A model generated the notes under the pieces. That model was not told where the DNA came from and ran no database searches. It worked only from the letters and a program-made list of their open reading frames with translations. The position numbers were made by a program, and so were the translations under genes. Shown one piece after another: positions 1 through 12,212 of a DNA stretch of 64,000 nt (position 1 is the stretch's first letter; the number at the start of each line of letters is the position of its first letter). Source of the DNA: Prinsepia uniflora (lineage: Eukaryota; Streptophyta; Magnoliopsida; Rosales; Rosaceae). The stretch is taken from NCBI GenBank assembly GCA_032719365.1, contig CM064861.1, positions 95,802,721 to 95,866,720 of the forward strand, in the 5' to 3' direction.

Positions 1-1557
1 GGATGAACTCAAAATGTTGTCCTTTATAATCAACCTGCATGTTGGAGTTGGGTTCCAAGAACCTCTCTGGCTTAAAAAGCAAAGGGTCTTCCCATGTGTT
101 TTGGTCACGTCCAATGGCCCAAACGTTGACTAGAATTTGGGTGTCTTTGGGGATGCGATGACCTAGCATTTTGCATGATTTTAGGGCCATGTGTGGGACC
201 AAGAATGGGAGAGGTGGGTGGAGCCTTAGGGTTTCTTTGATCACTGCTTTCAGGTATGGGAGGTTTTCAATGTCCTTCTCTTGGAGCTTGTTTCCTGGAC
301 ATGTGCTTCTTAGCTCAGCTTGAACTTTCTTTAGGGCTTTTGGGTTGTTTACAAGCTCAGCCATTGCCCACTCTAAGGTGCTTGTGGTTGTGTCAGTCCC
401 AGCTGTAAACATCTCCTGAAAAATTAACACAATATATTCGTTAATTGAGACCAAGAATATACAAATATCGATTAACTTACTGCATGCGTTTAAAAATTAT
501 TTCGCTGTGATTTAAGTACCAATATGTTATCAAATTGAAATTAAGAGACAAGATGGATGCATAGCTAGCTTACAAACACAATGACGTTGATGGTTCTGGG
601 AGAAGTGAACCTATAGGACTCATCAACACCTTCACCACGGTACTCCAGTAGCACATCCAAGAAGTCCTTCGTCCTCTCTTTTCCATGATGAACATCTCCA
701 CCGTCAATTTCCATGCTCTCCATCCTTTCTTTGATGAACTCTCCTGCAATTTCAAAGGCCTTTTCAACATGGAATTGGGTGTTCTTCCTAATGCCTTGTG
801 GGTCAAGCCATCGAAGAACCGGAAAGAAATCTGCCATGTTAGGCTTCCCAGCAAACTCCATAACCTTTCCTGCATGGTAAAAAAACATAGCTCCTCTCTC
901 CGATTTTGGGTCCAATAGATCTTTAGAGAACATGAGGTTCCCAATCAGATTAAAAGCCATCAAGAAAATGAACCTACCCAAATCAATGCCATCAAAACTG
1001 CCACTAATTTCCGATGTGCCACTGCCACCACTACTACCAGCGGCAGCAGCCTCTATGAACTTTATCATTCCATCGATACACTTGCCACGCACGCCACACA
1101 TGGCGTCGAGGCGGCTTGTCACGAAAAACTCCGTCGTGGACAATCGTCTCAGCATGCGCCAGTGGGGCCCATATTGAGCGGTGATCAGCGAGCCCTCGTT
1201 GCCATAATCACCCTTCATGGCCTCGTAGATCTTTCGACCGGCTAGGGCCACGTCGTGGTTCTTGAACATTTCACGAGCCACCTGGCTCGACGAAATCACC
1301 ACCGTGCTCATGGACCCTATCCACAGTGTCATGATGGGGCCGTGGGTGCGTGCCAGCTTGGCAAAGGACTCGTGGGGCGGGCCCATACCAATTTGAAATA
1401 TGTTGCCTACCACTGGCCACCATCTTGGCCCAGGTGGGAGGTCTCCCGATACCAACAAACGGCGCCGTCGAAGCTGGGTTATCAGCAGTGTAATTTCCCA
1501 TGCAACCCATATCAACACCACTACTATGCTCAAACTCACAACCTCGTCGTGCTCCAT
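1..1557 (-). CDS. Cytochrome P450, CYP76A-like (partial, 3' end outside window)
   Basis: Membrane-anchored, heme-dependent monooxygenase of the endoplasmic reticulum; CYP76 enzymes commonly oxidise monoterpenoids and other small specialised metabolites, but the substrate here cannot be read from sequence. Exon 1 is 574-1557 (328 codons) and exon 2 runs from 415 off the left edge; the 158-bp phase-0 intron (416-573) has GT-AG ends. Visible marks are an N-terminal hydrophobic anchor (about residues 5-30), a basic stretch, the proline-rich hinge PPGPRWWPVVGN, and in exon 2 the I-helix AGTDTTTSTLEW, the K-helix KETLRLHPP and the FKPERF motif. The window ends just before the heme-cysteine loop, so catalytic completeness cannot be judged. 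The start ATG at 1557 directly precedes the anchor. The family call is firm; the CYP76A subfamily is from recalled similarity. Confidence 0.9.
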
Positions 1558-2251
1558 TTTATTTTTTTATTTTTTTCCTTTTCTCAACTTCGTTTTGGTC
1601 ACTCAGAAAATTCTCTTTCACTTTCTTTTCTTTCCTTGCATGTTGTGTATGGGAATGCAATAATGCTTCTAATAATATATAGTTTCTGCTGTGATAAATT
1701 AGGGGACAACTCCAAGCTACCTCCATAAGAGAAAACTTGTCTTGTTTCGAAAGGAATCTCATATTTTAAATCTATATATTTCCTATTTTACCTACTACAT
1801 ATATACTTAATTACATCCATTTTCTTCAGTAAACTTCTTCTCGATCTCATGTCTTGTTTCAAATTTTCAATTCAACCTTTTGCAAGAAACAACACAATAC
1901 CAAGCATACATATAGATAAATTAATGCACACTCTATTGATCGATCGAGTTTGATTGAATTTCGAGCTTCTTCACTTTCACGTGTTATGAATGATTTATTA
2001 TAAGTGATCTGTGGTTTGGTGAGGCAAGGTGAAGTAAAGAGCTACTATATATTTAAATATAATTGTCGATCAGTATCTTTACGGAGTTGTTATATCTTGC
2101 ACTCAAATTTGTTAAAATATAATAGAAAAATTAAGCTTAAAAGCAGTGTATTCTATTTTATTATTAATTAGTTTTAAAACGAGTGGTTCGTAAGTAAATT
2201 TCGAATGGGAAAACCGTAAAAAATAATTGTCAACTTTTATTGACTACCTAT
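1558..2251. other. Upstream flank of the P450 gene
   Basis: AT-rich non-coding DNA upstream of the minus-strand P450 start; it should hold its promoter and 5' UTR. I see pyrimidine-rich tracts near 1558-1640 and no convincing ORF or repeat. The last three bases (TAT) are the target duplication of the adjacent CACTA-like element. Confidence 0.5.
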
Positions 2252-2537
2252 CACTATAAGAGAAAGTTCATTTCCCCGACGGAGGGAATACCCGATGAAT
2301 ATCGCGTTGTAGGTGTGAAGAAAAAAAAATTGACCTTGCCCGAAGGCATTTCATCTTGCCCGAAGACATTTCATCTTGCCCGACGAAATTTAATTTTGCT
2401 CGACGAATTTTGCGTCGTTTTCAAGTGATATAACTTTACCCGACGAATCTATCTTAATTTGTCGGGAAAACCTCTAGTCCAACGACTTGTTATCCAAGGA
2501 ATTTGTATTCATCGGGTAAAACCTTTTTCTTGTAGTG
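2252..2537. mobile_element. Miniature CACTA (En/Spm)-type element, non-autonomous
   Basis: The left end begins CACTATAAGAGAAAG and the right end is the inverse of CACTACAAGAAAAAGG, the characteristic plant CACTA terminus. A 3-bp TAT duplication lies at 2249-2251 and 2538-2540, as expected for the superfamily. The 286-bp interior carries several CCCGACGAA/CCCGAAG motifs in both orientations, typical of subterminal transposase-binding repeats. It has no coding capacity, so it would need a transposase from elsewhere. The longest ORF in it is incidental. Confidence 0.85.
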
Positions 2538-2540
2538 TAT

Positions 2541-4044
2541 ATTTGTACAATTCATGAACGATGAAAAGTAATAAACTATAAGCTGAGTACACGCTAATTA
2601 GTAATTATAATTACATTAGATTCTTAGCACCTGCTTATGCGAGTGCTAATTAAAAATGAATAAATAAATAGTTTATTTTATTTGATTTATTTTAAATAAA
2701 AATAAGAGTATTAATTACATAAACCACTTCTTTTTTGTTTTTCCCACTCTTTTTATTAAATTATTATTATTTTTTAATTATAAATTTAATATTTGATTTT
2801 ACTATTATATCTTTAACTATTAAATAATTTAAAGGGTAGTTTCGTCAAAATTTTAGTGAAGTCTTTTGAGTCTCTTGATATCATAATAATAAAGATAGTG
2901 TATATAGACTACTGCTCATATGTGTAATGTGTATATAGACTACTGCTCATACTCAATAATGTGGTAATTGTGATTAATTGAATTGAAAATTTGTTTAAAA
3001 AAAGTACCAAATTTAGCTTGGAAGTTATTAAAACAATGCAGTACTCCAACAACCTTCCTATATGAGTTGCTATTTTAGCAAGAAAAAAATATACAAAATT
3101 TTAAGTATTGATTATTCTGTTATTTTTTATATCCTCACTTTTTATTTTTAATATACTTACGTTTTTTTAATGTCTAAACGGTTTCAAATATTACGATCCA
3201 AATCAAATCGTTAGTAACGGTTTAGATTGAAACGGTTTTAATTCTAATTTAAAAAAATTCAAATCGTATCGAACCGTTAAGATTTTAACGATTTGAATTT
3301 GAATATTATCAATATCATATCAAACCGTGCCGTAATCACTCTATATAAAATCTACAAATATATATATATATATATGCATACGTATTATATCAAATATTTT
3401 TCTAATATCTTTGTGTTGTCTTCAAGAGAGAAAAATATATATATATATATATATATATATTACCTTTGCGTTGTACCTGTAATTATACAAGAGATCGATC
3501 TTATATATTTTCTCGTGTCATTAAGCTCGCTATTTTTAATGAACTTTTATCCCTTGATTTTAATGGAGATATTATTTTGAGTTTTTTGTTAGTCAATAAT
3601 TTCATTTTTATATACCGTGAAATTGACAAAAGCGGGTGACCTTTACACGTCACCAGGTTTGATGGTCACACTTCTCAATTCACCTACTCTTGGCGGATTG
3701 CCCTCACCCTCTTGTTTCAGTAAGTTGGGGAACCACAAAATTGAGATTATGCCCTCAGCATATGTTTAGTGTATGTCGTACATGGTTGGTCCTACGCTTT
3801 TGTCTAATATCAATCTTAATAATATTCTTTTTTTTTTGTATTTGTTTATGGTGTCGTGCGAACTTCATATTTGAAATGGAAAAAAGGCAATAGTTGGTTA
3901 ATTAACTAGTGATGAAGTATATGCCACCACACGAGCATAATAAAATCACTAAATAGAGATTTTCAAAAATTATTTACAAATTTATTTGAATGTAGTTTAT
4001 CTCATCATTTTGTGAAAAATTGATACATGTATCATATATTCAAC
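2541..4044. other. AT-rich intergenic region with TA microsatellites
   Basis: No gene recognised. It holds long A/T tracts, TA dinucleotide runs near 3357-3375 and 3435-3461, and a stretch at about 3175-3330 in which AACGGTTT / AAATCGT motifs recur in both orientations. A roughly 19-bp phrase (GTGTATATAGACTACTGCTC) is repeated at about 2898 and 2929. Confidence 0.5.
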
Positions 4045-4062
4045 ATAAAGTTTGTACGAATG

Positions 4063-4277
4063 TAGTTTATTTGGGGCTCAGCGTCCTCGCTGGTAGATTT
4101 CTGATTGGGGTCTAACTCTGATACCATTCTGTCACGATCCGACTCTTTTAGCACAATATTGCCCACTTTGGGCCTAACCTTCACGATTTTGTTTTTGGGA
4201 TCTCACATGCAACTTTTTAGTGAGTCACCTATATTAGTATTGCACCAACCTCTACTCGCGTAAATTTGGAGTTCCCC
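4063..4277 (-). mobile_element. Cassandra TRIM fragment (LTR 3' part, PBS and internal)
   Basis: Read on the minus strand this carries a 5S-rRNA-like block, the LTR end GTGACA, then GAATGGTATCAGAGTTAGA, a primer-binding site matching initiator tRNA-Met, then the short internal region ending CTGAGCCCC. It is truncated within the LTR at about 4277. The fragment is bracketed by a near-identical 18-bp direct repeat beginning ATAAAGTTTGTACG at 4045-4062 and 4278-4295, longer than a normal 5-bp retrotransposon duplication. Confidence 0.75.
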
Positions 4278-4671
4278 ATAAAGTTTGTACGGATGATTCA
4301 GCTATATATGCAACAAGTTGAGGACAACAGACTCCATCCTCACTTTAATTCAGGTCTAAGTTGTTGACATGTTGAGTAACATCACTAAACATTAATTAGC
4401 TATTTTCTAGGGAAAAGACAGTAACTTGTTTGAATAGGAAAACTACTAAACCGCCTAAACATCACATCATTCAATAGATAGAAGGCTAAACCTAGATGAC
4501 TTCCGAGACCTTTATACGGTAGTATACATCAGTTAATAAACTAAACCTTTATAACTTCCAACACATTTTAAAGTCTCTTGTTACTGTGAAGTTCTTAATT
4601 TTAGCTAATTTATTCCAAATCTTTGGTAATTTAAAGTTTCTTACTGTCTAACTTTTTGGTATCAGACCTTT

Positions 4672-5012
4672 GGGGTCCAGCGTCTTCGCTGATACATTTC
4701 TGATCGGGGTCTAACTCTGATACCATTCTGTCACGATCCGACTCTTTTAACACAATATTATCTGCTTTGGGCCTAACCCTCACGATTTTGTTTCTGGGAT
4801 CTCACATGCAACTTTCCAGTGAGTCACCAATATTGGGATTGCACCAATCTCTACTCGCGTAAATTTGGAGTTCCCCATAAATTCAAAGCGAATGAACTTC
4901 CAAAAGGCATTGTGCTAGATAGATACGTGTCCACACATATAACGTACTTCACTTTTCCCTCCTCGAGCGATGTGGGATTGCTCACCGTTCTTCCCAAGAC
5001 ACGGGTCTTACA
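4672..5012 (-). mobile_element. Cassandra TRIM: one LTR plus PBS and internal region
   Basis: The minus-strand LTR spans 5012 down to 4729, begins TGTAAGACCCG and ends GTGACA. It is followed by a tRNA-iMet primer-binding site (4728 downward) and an internal region ending in a purine tract near 4672. The LTR middle is 5S-rRNA-like (GGGGAACTCCAAATTTACGC, then TTGGTGACTCACTGG), the hallmark of Cassandra. No second LTR follows in the same orientation. Confidence 0.8.
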
Positions 5013-5019
5013 AAAGCCG

Positions 5020-5073
5020 TTAGGGCTGAGTCCAAAACGAATAATATCGTACTAAGAGAGTCGGGTCATGACA
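5020..5073 (+). mobile_element. Cassandra LTR 3' tail in inverted orientation
   Basis: About 54 bp matching the last part of a plus-strand Cassandra LTR (ends CGGGTCATGACA) abuts the start of the minus-strand copy at 4729-5012, giving a head-to-tail inversion. It compares well with the LTR ends at 12514-12566 and 26829-26882. Confidence 0.6.
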
Positions 5074-6155
5074 CCATTCCCTAATCGACACCTCTCAGTC
5101 AACACCCCGTCAAATTGCAACAACAGCACCCTAACACACCAAGGGAGCCACTGTTACTCTTTTAACATCTTGAATTCGCGTGACACGTGTCCATATCTTA
5201 GGAGGTGGCTTGAACCCTGCATCTTTGGGTTGCAACTACCGCATTCGTTGCTACTATAAATATAAGAGAAAATCCTCTTACAAAGGTAACCATTTCTTGC
5301 ATATATTCTTCCAAGTTTATGACATATGTCCACCACGCTTACTAACTTAAACATTAGAATTTGCTCACCCAGCATCCTACCGGTGTCAGACACTTCTTAT
5401 TGTCTCACAGGTCTCCCTAGTAGACGAGAAGAACGCATACCAGCATTATGCAAGATTGTATCCCGTTGGTCCATTTTATAATCAAACATTTGACGTCGTT
5501 TACAAGTATTATGAGTAAGTACTCTTGCTAGCTCACATACCACTATCTCATCTTCTTACCTAACAGTGTTGGTAAAGCAAGGTAACATAGAGATAAAGGA
5601 CACCCCTGTTTCAGGTGAGCTAAACAAGAACAAATCAGACTCAACCACAAAAACGATGGCTAAAGCAGAATTAAACCAGCCAATTGAAGTTGGATTTGGC
5701 GTGGTATAACAACATCACAATTGCTTCATAGGTGCTAGCAGCTACTGGGACGGTTTAAATTGTATGTCTTTTTATTTATTTAATTTAAGAATAGTTATAT
5801 TTCAAAAAGAGACAAGAATTGTAATATAAAAATAAAAGAAATTATACTAAAATTCTTATGATCTGCCGTGCTATAAATTATTAGATAAAGAAAATGATTG
5901 AAATGAGTCGAAGTGCAATTAGATACGTAAATGCTAAATACAAAGGCCCAATACGTATATATGAAGTTGGATATCTGATCCAGTTAGATACGCAGGCATT
6001 TAAAGGCTCAAACATAGGCAGGCCCAAAAAGAGAAAACTTCATGGTCGGCCCATGCACTTTTAGTCTGCATGCTCAATTTCTCTGTCAAAGTGAATCTCT
6101 CACTCTCTGGTTGATACGCCTAGTGGAGGTGGAGGAAGCCAGAAAAATAAGAGAA
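5074..6155. other. Intergenic region upstream of the KDTA-like gene
   Basis: No gene recognised. The last 150 bp before 6156 should include the promoter and 5' UTR of the KDTA-like locus. No TATA box stands out. Confidence 0.4.
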
Positions 6156-9100
6156 ATGGCGGCAAAGAAGAGCAATGTAGTTTACAACGTTTACAGAGCG
6201 CTGAGCAATGGTCTCTCACCATTTCTGTATCTTCACCTGCAATGGCGCAAACTCCGAGGCCTCGAGCACCAGCTCCGGTGGCCCGAGCGTTTGGGCCGAC
6301 CTTATCTCCCTCGCCCCCCCGGGTTCACTTCTCTGGTTTCACGCCGTCTCATTAGGTTTCTTCCTATTCGAATTTCAATGCTTTAATTTTCTTCTTTTAC
6401 TCTAAATGCTCAGAAGTTTGCTCAATTTTGAAATTTTATTTATCGATATACTGTTTTGTCACGATGAAAATAAAAATCAGGTGAAGGAATGGCGGCGATT
6501 CCTGTAATCAAACAATGCATTCAGCGGCGACCTGGTTTGACCATTTTGATGACCACTACGACGTCATCTGCATTGTAAGACCAAATCCGCTTTTAATAGA
6601 AGCTTAAGTTTGAATTCATTGGGTAACATATATCTATTTGAAAGTAACTCTGATACTTAATTTTGTTTTTATTTTGTTTTTGTTTTCATTATCTATATGT
6701 GCAGTGAATTAATAGAGAAGCGTCTTCCTACTGGTGTCATTCATCAGGTACTCTTCCTTAATAATATTTTCTTAATTGATTGACTATGGTATAGAATTGG
6801 AGTTTAAACATTTGATAATTTTTCATAGATTTTCTCTGTCAGTTCAATCATTTGATTTAATGTTCTCTCAGCCACATAATTTATAGGCAACGATGGGATC
6901 AAGGTCTAACTTTTAGCTAGGTGAATAAAAAAAATACTCACTGAAGTTTAAAGATATCATATTTTCTTGAACTTTGACATGCATAATGAGCATATGCTTG
7001 GAGTATTGAATCTAAGAGGAATTCCTCCAAGGAAATGACACAAAAATTTTGTTAATTGGTGTCTCTTGTAGAAGTGTCAACGAATCCTATAAAACTTTTA
7101 TCTGTGGTTTTGTTATACTCAAGCTTTCTACTTGAACTAGTTTGCACCGGTTGATACGCTGCTGCAATTGATACATTCCTCGGTCACTGGAAGCCAAATG
7201 CAATTGTGATTATGGAGAATGAACTGTGGCCAAATTTGATCATGGGTGCTTCAGAAAATGGTGTGAGTTATTTTGTCTCCTGAATTTATCTTTCTAAATT
7301 GTTTATGTTGGAGTATCAACCTTACCTCAAAATCTCAAGTTATGTATGGTTGAGTATCTACTGAATGGTTGAGTATCAACTTCGCCCCAAAATGGCTGGG
7401 CATCAACTTTGCCCTAAATGTTTGTTTGATATTCCCTTAGGTGGAATACCTTTTCTGGCATGCATTATTTTATTTTTACCTATAGCATGAATGTGTCAGA
7501 TGGTATTTGGTATGTATTTTGTACTATAATCTTATCATTTGGTGTGCTTATATTTTTCTGATTCTAGACACTTTTATGTTCATACTATCTTCAGATCATG
7601 CTGGCATTGTTAAATGCTCGAGTATCTGCTAAATCCTTTAAACGTTGGTCAGGACCATTGCTTCTGCCACTTGTTTCGTTGATGCTGTCAAAGTTTTCTT
7701 TGATTGTCCCATTGGTAAGCGCCGCTATAGACTGCATTGAGTAAGCTTCTGTTGTGCTCTCTCTGATGTTGTTGCATGACACAGAACACTATGCAGGCAA
7801 TCCACTTTCAGCTCCTGCATGCTCCACCTTTTATCATCAACTTTTCTGGTGACTTGAAATATGGTAGCTTCACAATGAAAGCTTACGTGCATTTTTTGGC
7901 TTAACATGTTGAAAAGTATTTTTTTTTTGGGGCAATGACCATGTTGAAAAGTATATGAAAAGGAAACTTATGATTTGTTCTAATACCTTTTGGAAGTCAT
8001 TTGGAGATCTAAACATTATGCTTTTAACTTGGTGTCATTTCACAATCATATGTGTAGAAACTCTTGAAGAATATGATAATCCAGAACTCTGATTTTTTAT
8101 TTTTTATTATTCAGTGGTTGAAGAATTTGAAATTTCTGAGGGAGAGACCAGAAGTATAGAAGATTTAAAAGTACATCTTGCCCACAGGAAGGTTTGGATG
8201 GCTTCTTCTATGCATAAGGGGGAAGAGGAAGGTCATTTCCCATTACTTTCTTAGCCTTGAGTCCTCGATTATATATATGGTATCATATGCGTGTTAAAGT
8301 TTAATTTAGAGACCTTACCTGGATTGTAAGGTGTCATGTTGGCTTGTTTTTGTAGTGCTTGATTTCCTAAGTTTCTTAGTGATCAATTAGAATATGTGTG
8401 AAACTTATAAATCCTGTCTGGTAACAGTAATATAAGTGACCAAATCTGGTTCAAGTTTTCTGTCAACCATTTAACAGCAATATTCCTTTGCTAGCTTATT
8501 TCTGTCTTTTGAAGATCTCTCAGATTCCATGTGCAGTAATACTGGGCATTCACAAAATGCACACGCAAGAGTACCCTGATGTATTAACTATTATTGTGCC
8601 TCGACATCCACGGCATGGGAAAGAGGTTGCTCAAGTATGACATATATTCAATTTTATTGACATTTAATGGTATAAATGGTAGCTACAAAAGTTTTATTTC
8701 CTAGATGATTTATTTTGTAAAGCATGATTTCATTGAGATCCACTATCTGAAAAACTAAATGGCGTAACATGTATTAATATTATTTGTACCATTGCTTTCG
8801 AGTACAGAAATTGTGCAAAGAAGGCCATAGTGTAGCACTGAGGTCTCGACATGATAAAATTCATGGAGACAAGCATATATGTGGTGGAAACATTAGGTCA
8901 GAAATTTTGAAATCTTCTCCCTACTTAATTGAGACAAATCCATTGTTGCGACTCTCATAGTTAACCCCTCCTATAGCTGGAAAAAAAAATACACTTCTGT
9001 CTAACTTCATTATTTGTTTTCTATTGCCTCTTGATTTATAGGTGAATTGAAACACTTGTATAGGTTAGCTCCGGTAGCTGTAATTGGAGGTTCCTTCCTT

Positions 9101-10113
9101 CCAACTCTTTCTGGTCACAACCTGTCAGAAGCTGCTGCAGCTGGCTGTGCCATTTTGACTGGTGAATATTTTCTACCGGATCAGAGATGGTTCTTAACAT
9201 TCCACTAATAGATGCTTTCCTATTTTGTATTTTCAGGTCCTTATGTTGGGCATTTTTCACGCATGCTACTAGAAATGCAACGGTTAAATCCTTTGTCAGT
9301 TCTGCAGGTGTGGATAATCTCTATCCTTTGTCCTTCAAAGTACCATTAGTTGAGACTCTTCAAGGTTTCGCTCCACTGTCGTATTGCATGCTTCTGAAAT
9401 TTGACACGTGATACAATGAGTTGATTATCTTTATCTGATTTTAGTTTTCATTTCATATGAACCTACCTTAGTATACAGTTGCCTTAGAATGCATATGCTT
9501 TCATCTTGCTGAATATAGGGAATCCAACATTGGAAGCATTCAATTCTACCTCAAATGTTTCTCAGTTATAGGATTTAGATGGAGAAATTCATAAACTTTA
9601 CAACCTCAGCTCTATTCAGCTGTCCGCGTGAAACTTTCAGGCCGACATGTTGAAGAAGTCATCTAGTACTACAACACTGCTCTATTCATTAAGTTAAATT
9701 CTTAAGCATATTTCCGGTGAGCACTAGCTTAAGCTGCAAGTCTTCATAAAATTATAAATAAGCCACTGCACCTGCACTGAGGAAGATAGTTAATGTGGTA
9801 GTTTTAGTAGTGCACAGTTTCTACATAAACCTGCGACTTAATTCATTTCTATTTTCAATTGCCAGCTTCTCAGCCCAAAAAAATAAAAAAATAAAACATT
9901 TTTTAATTTCTTTGGCTTTCTATGTCAATGGTCATGCAGGTTTCTGGAAATATAGAACTTGAAGAAGCTCTTAGAAAGTTTTTTCGTGATACCAAAACTC
10001 TAGAAGCACATCGTACTGCTGCAAAACAAGTGTACCATACTCTTTCGAGTGGTATTGTAGAAAACGTTTGGGATCTTCAAGATTCTCAGATTCTCCAACG
10101 GGCTTTAAGCTAA
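6156..10113 (+). pseudogene. KDTA: 3-deoxy-D-manno-octulosonate (KDO) transferase, reading frame broken
   Basis: Homologue of WaaA/KDTA, which transfers KDO from CMP-KDO to a lipid A precursor; the Arabidopsis protein acts in mitochondria. Exons by GT-AG and homology: 6156-6355, 6481-6574, 6705-6747, 7141-7262, 7595-7714, 7785-7863, 8115-8231, 8537-8634, 8818-8910 (approximate), 9042-9161, 9237-9307, 9940-10113. Recognisable blocks are LRGLEH and FHAVSLGEGMAAIPVI, ILMTTTTSSA, IVIMENELWPNLI, KRWSGPLLLPLVSL, FSGDLKY, VIGGSFLPTLSGHNLSEAAA and GPYVGHFSRM. Three frame breaks are visible: an extra C in the C7 run at 6314-6320, a missing base near 7158, and a shift near 8870 before the expected YVVETLGEL. 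Splice sites and codons are otherwise conserved, so this is either a young pseudogene or an assembly with indel errors. Confidence 0.85.
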
Positions 10114-10508
10114 AAATTAAATGAAGATCAGCATGCAACAAAAATAGGTAAGGCTTACTACTGCCTTTACCATCATAATATTAGTAACTATATTATAGTC
10201 ATTAACATATGTTGTCCCCTCATTTTGCATTGTCCTCTTAAATTTACTTGAAGGGAAGGTGGAAAGAAGATTGCACAGTGAAAAGAGTGGCTTTGGGTAC
10301 GGCATGTTCTCTTTTATTAAATTTTATGTACAAACAGAAAGATATTTATGGAAGCATAAATCTTAAACCTCTGGACCAGTTATTTCACCTGATACACAGT
10401 TCTGAGATTGCATCTTCACCTTTAAATAAATGAAAAAGAGTTCGTATTTTCACGTTTTTTGGATACTTAATGCACTGCTTGATTCATCAATCTAGCATGA
10501 TGTGCTTC
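10114..10508. other. Gap between the KDTA-like locus and the SAUR gene
   Basis: The 3' flanks of two convergent loci. AT-rich, with no feature I can name. Confidence 0.4.
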
Positions 10509-10940
10509 TCAGAAAGCTATGAAGGGGCAAGAGAATTGATTGATACTTGTACCACCTCTAAGAGAGTGAACTATATCTTCAAACAGGAACTCTTCGCATG
10601 GTATGGCTAAAGGGCCATGGCTATCATGGCCATACTCTTCATATGCTTGATCTAGCAGCTGCCTTAAAACCGGGTGGTTTAGGAGATCAGCCCTCACAAT
10701 GAACCTCCTTTTAGCTTCCCCAACTACCACAGCCAAGTGACCTGGGGGGACATCCGGGGGGAGCTTCTCACTGGCTCTGGCAAGCCTTCGCTTTGCATAC
10801 AAGCCATTCCTTTTCAGCTTCATAATGTTGTGGATCTTGGTGCGTCTCGAGTATTGCTTTGTGGGAGGAACCATATCTATGTGAATTAAGGTTTGTGACA
10901 TTCTTGAAATAGGATTTATGAGCTCAAGGTGGACAGACAT
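10509..10940 (-). CDS. SAUR-like auxin-responsive protein
   Basis: Small single-exon gene with the SAUR core PPDVPPGHLAVVVGEAKRRF, then a hydrophobic block with HPVLRQLLDQAYEEYG and GPLAIPCEEFLFEDIVHSL. Plant SAUR proteins typically inhibit PP2C.D phosphatases and so promote plasma-membrane H+-ATPase activity and cell expansion. The longest frame gives 143 aa, longer than most SAURs (about 90-130). Internal ATGs at 10874 and 10823 (MKLKRNG...) give more usual lengths, so the true start is uncertain. A near-exact 23-bp direct repeat (GTATTTATGAGCTCAAGGTGG) straddles the upstream ATG at about 10914-10965, which makes that start less convincing. Confidence 0.85.
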   Translation of the reverse strand: MSVHLELINPISRMSQTLIHIDMVPPTKQYSRRTKIHNIMKLKRNGLYAKRRLARASEKLPPDVPPGHLAVVVGEAKRRFIVRADLLNHPVLRQLLDQAYEEYGHDSHGPLAIPCEEFLFEDIVHSLRGGTSINQFSCPFIAF

Positions 10941-12207
10941 TGGTATTTATGAGCTCAAGGTGGATGGACATCCTTGAAAAAAGCCATTATGGGTGAAATA
11001 ACTGAATTTGGTGTGACTGATTGGGTTTTCTGTTGTTAGGTTTCCTGCATCACAAACCTTGCTTACTTTTTCTGGGATAAAAGTGACAATCTATTAACTT
11101 GATGTGATGAGTAATTGCACGCCAAACTTATCGGTCACTAAGTATTTGCGTCGATAACATGTTTATAACAAATTATGCTAACACGGCATGAAGATGCAGG
11201 TGGCTGAAGTACTTTTCTTCTCTTTTTTGGCTTTCCGATTACATGTTCATCATGTGGGGATTATACACGTATTTTGGAGTGTTGGGCCTCGAATGTGAAG
11301 GAACAATTTTTGTACTTTTAGGGATTTTTGTTCTTCATCGAATAATTCATGGTTGTAAATCAAGGTTTGACATGGTAATTATTGGTCAGATTATGATTTT
11401 TTCGTGAGAAGAAATTATTCATTACAAGTAAGAAGTCAGATTTTTTTCTTTAAGATATGGAGGATGGTATGTAAGGAGAAGGCAGGATAGAAATGAACTA
11501 AAAATGAACAAACATGTTGCATGGCTCCGTACAGAGTTGATAGCTATCATTAATAAAACTGAAGTTGGGCTAGAACCCAGAAGAGAACAACTCAGTCCAA
11601 AAACTCCTAAAATCTGGTCTTGTGGGCCAAATTTAAAATTTAAGTTTAATTTTTTTTATATTAGATGTCCCTCCTAAGTCCTAACATGTCTGGTTTGATT
11701 ACTTGAGCTTATGGATGAGAACAATAAGCCACCTTTTGCAGGTTTATTTAATGGAAATTTGAACTCGGTTACATAAAGATGGAAATGAAGATGGCGATCA
11801 TAGAAAGAGTGATGCGTTTGCTTTGCTGTCGGTAGCTTTACATGAATTGAAACATGGAGCTGTACGATGGTACTTATAGTGTGGACTGTGGAGTCATTTT
11901 CTTGGCCAGTTCATAGTGCCTCATAGGTTTTGCTTTCTTTGAATTTTGGATTGTTAATTTCTTGGTTTATGGAAATGAGTCTTTTTTACTGACTCAAACC
12001 AATAATAGGTAGTACCTTGATTAGGTTTTGTACAATGGATTATATGGTCAGCAAGTGTAATTTCCTTTGTTGGGAACTAATTGTTTCAATGGGTTTGTTC
12101 TGCCTTGGATTGATGAAATAGTATCACATTTTAGGTATGTCAAAAGAAGTCGAAAGTACAGATCAACAAAAAATGGTTCTTGTTTGAAATCGTACAAGAT
12201 GCATGCA
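10941..12207. other. Intergenic region downstream of 10.9 kb
   Basis: Contains the upstream flank of the SAUR gene and then AT-rich DNA without a recognisable gene. The last part (about 12040-12212) is the insertion site of the Cassandra element. Confidence 0.4.
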
Positions 12208-12212
12208 TGTAT

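Noticed and set aside
1255..1728. 157-aa plus-strand ORF
   Set aside because: Antisense shadow of P450 exon 1.
6314..6320. Programmed frameshift in the KDTA exon 1
   Set aside because: Two more frame breaks lie downstream at ordinary sequence; plant KDTA genes need no frameshift.
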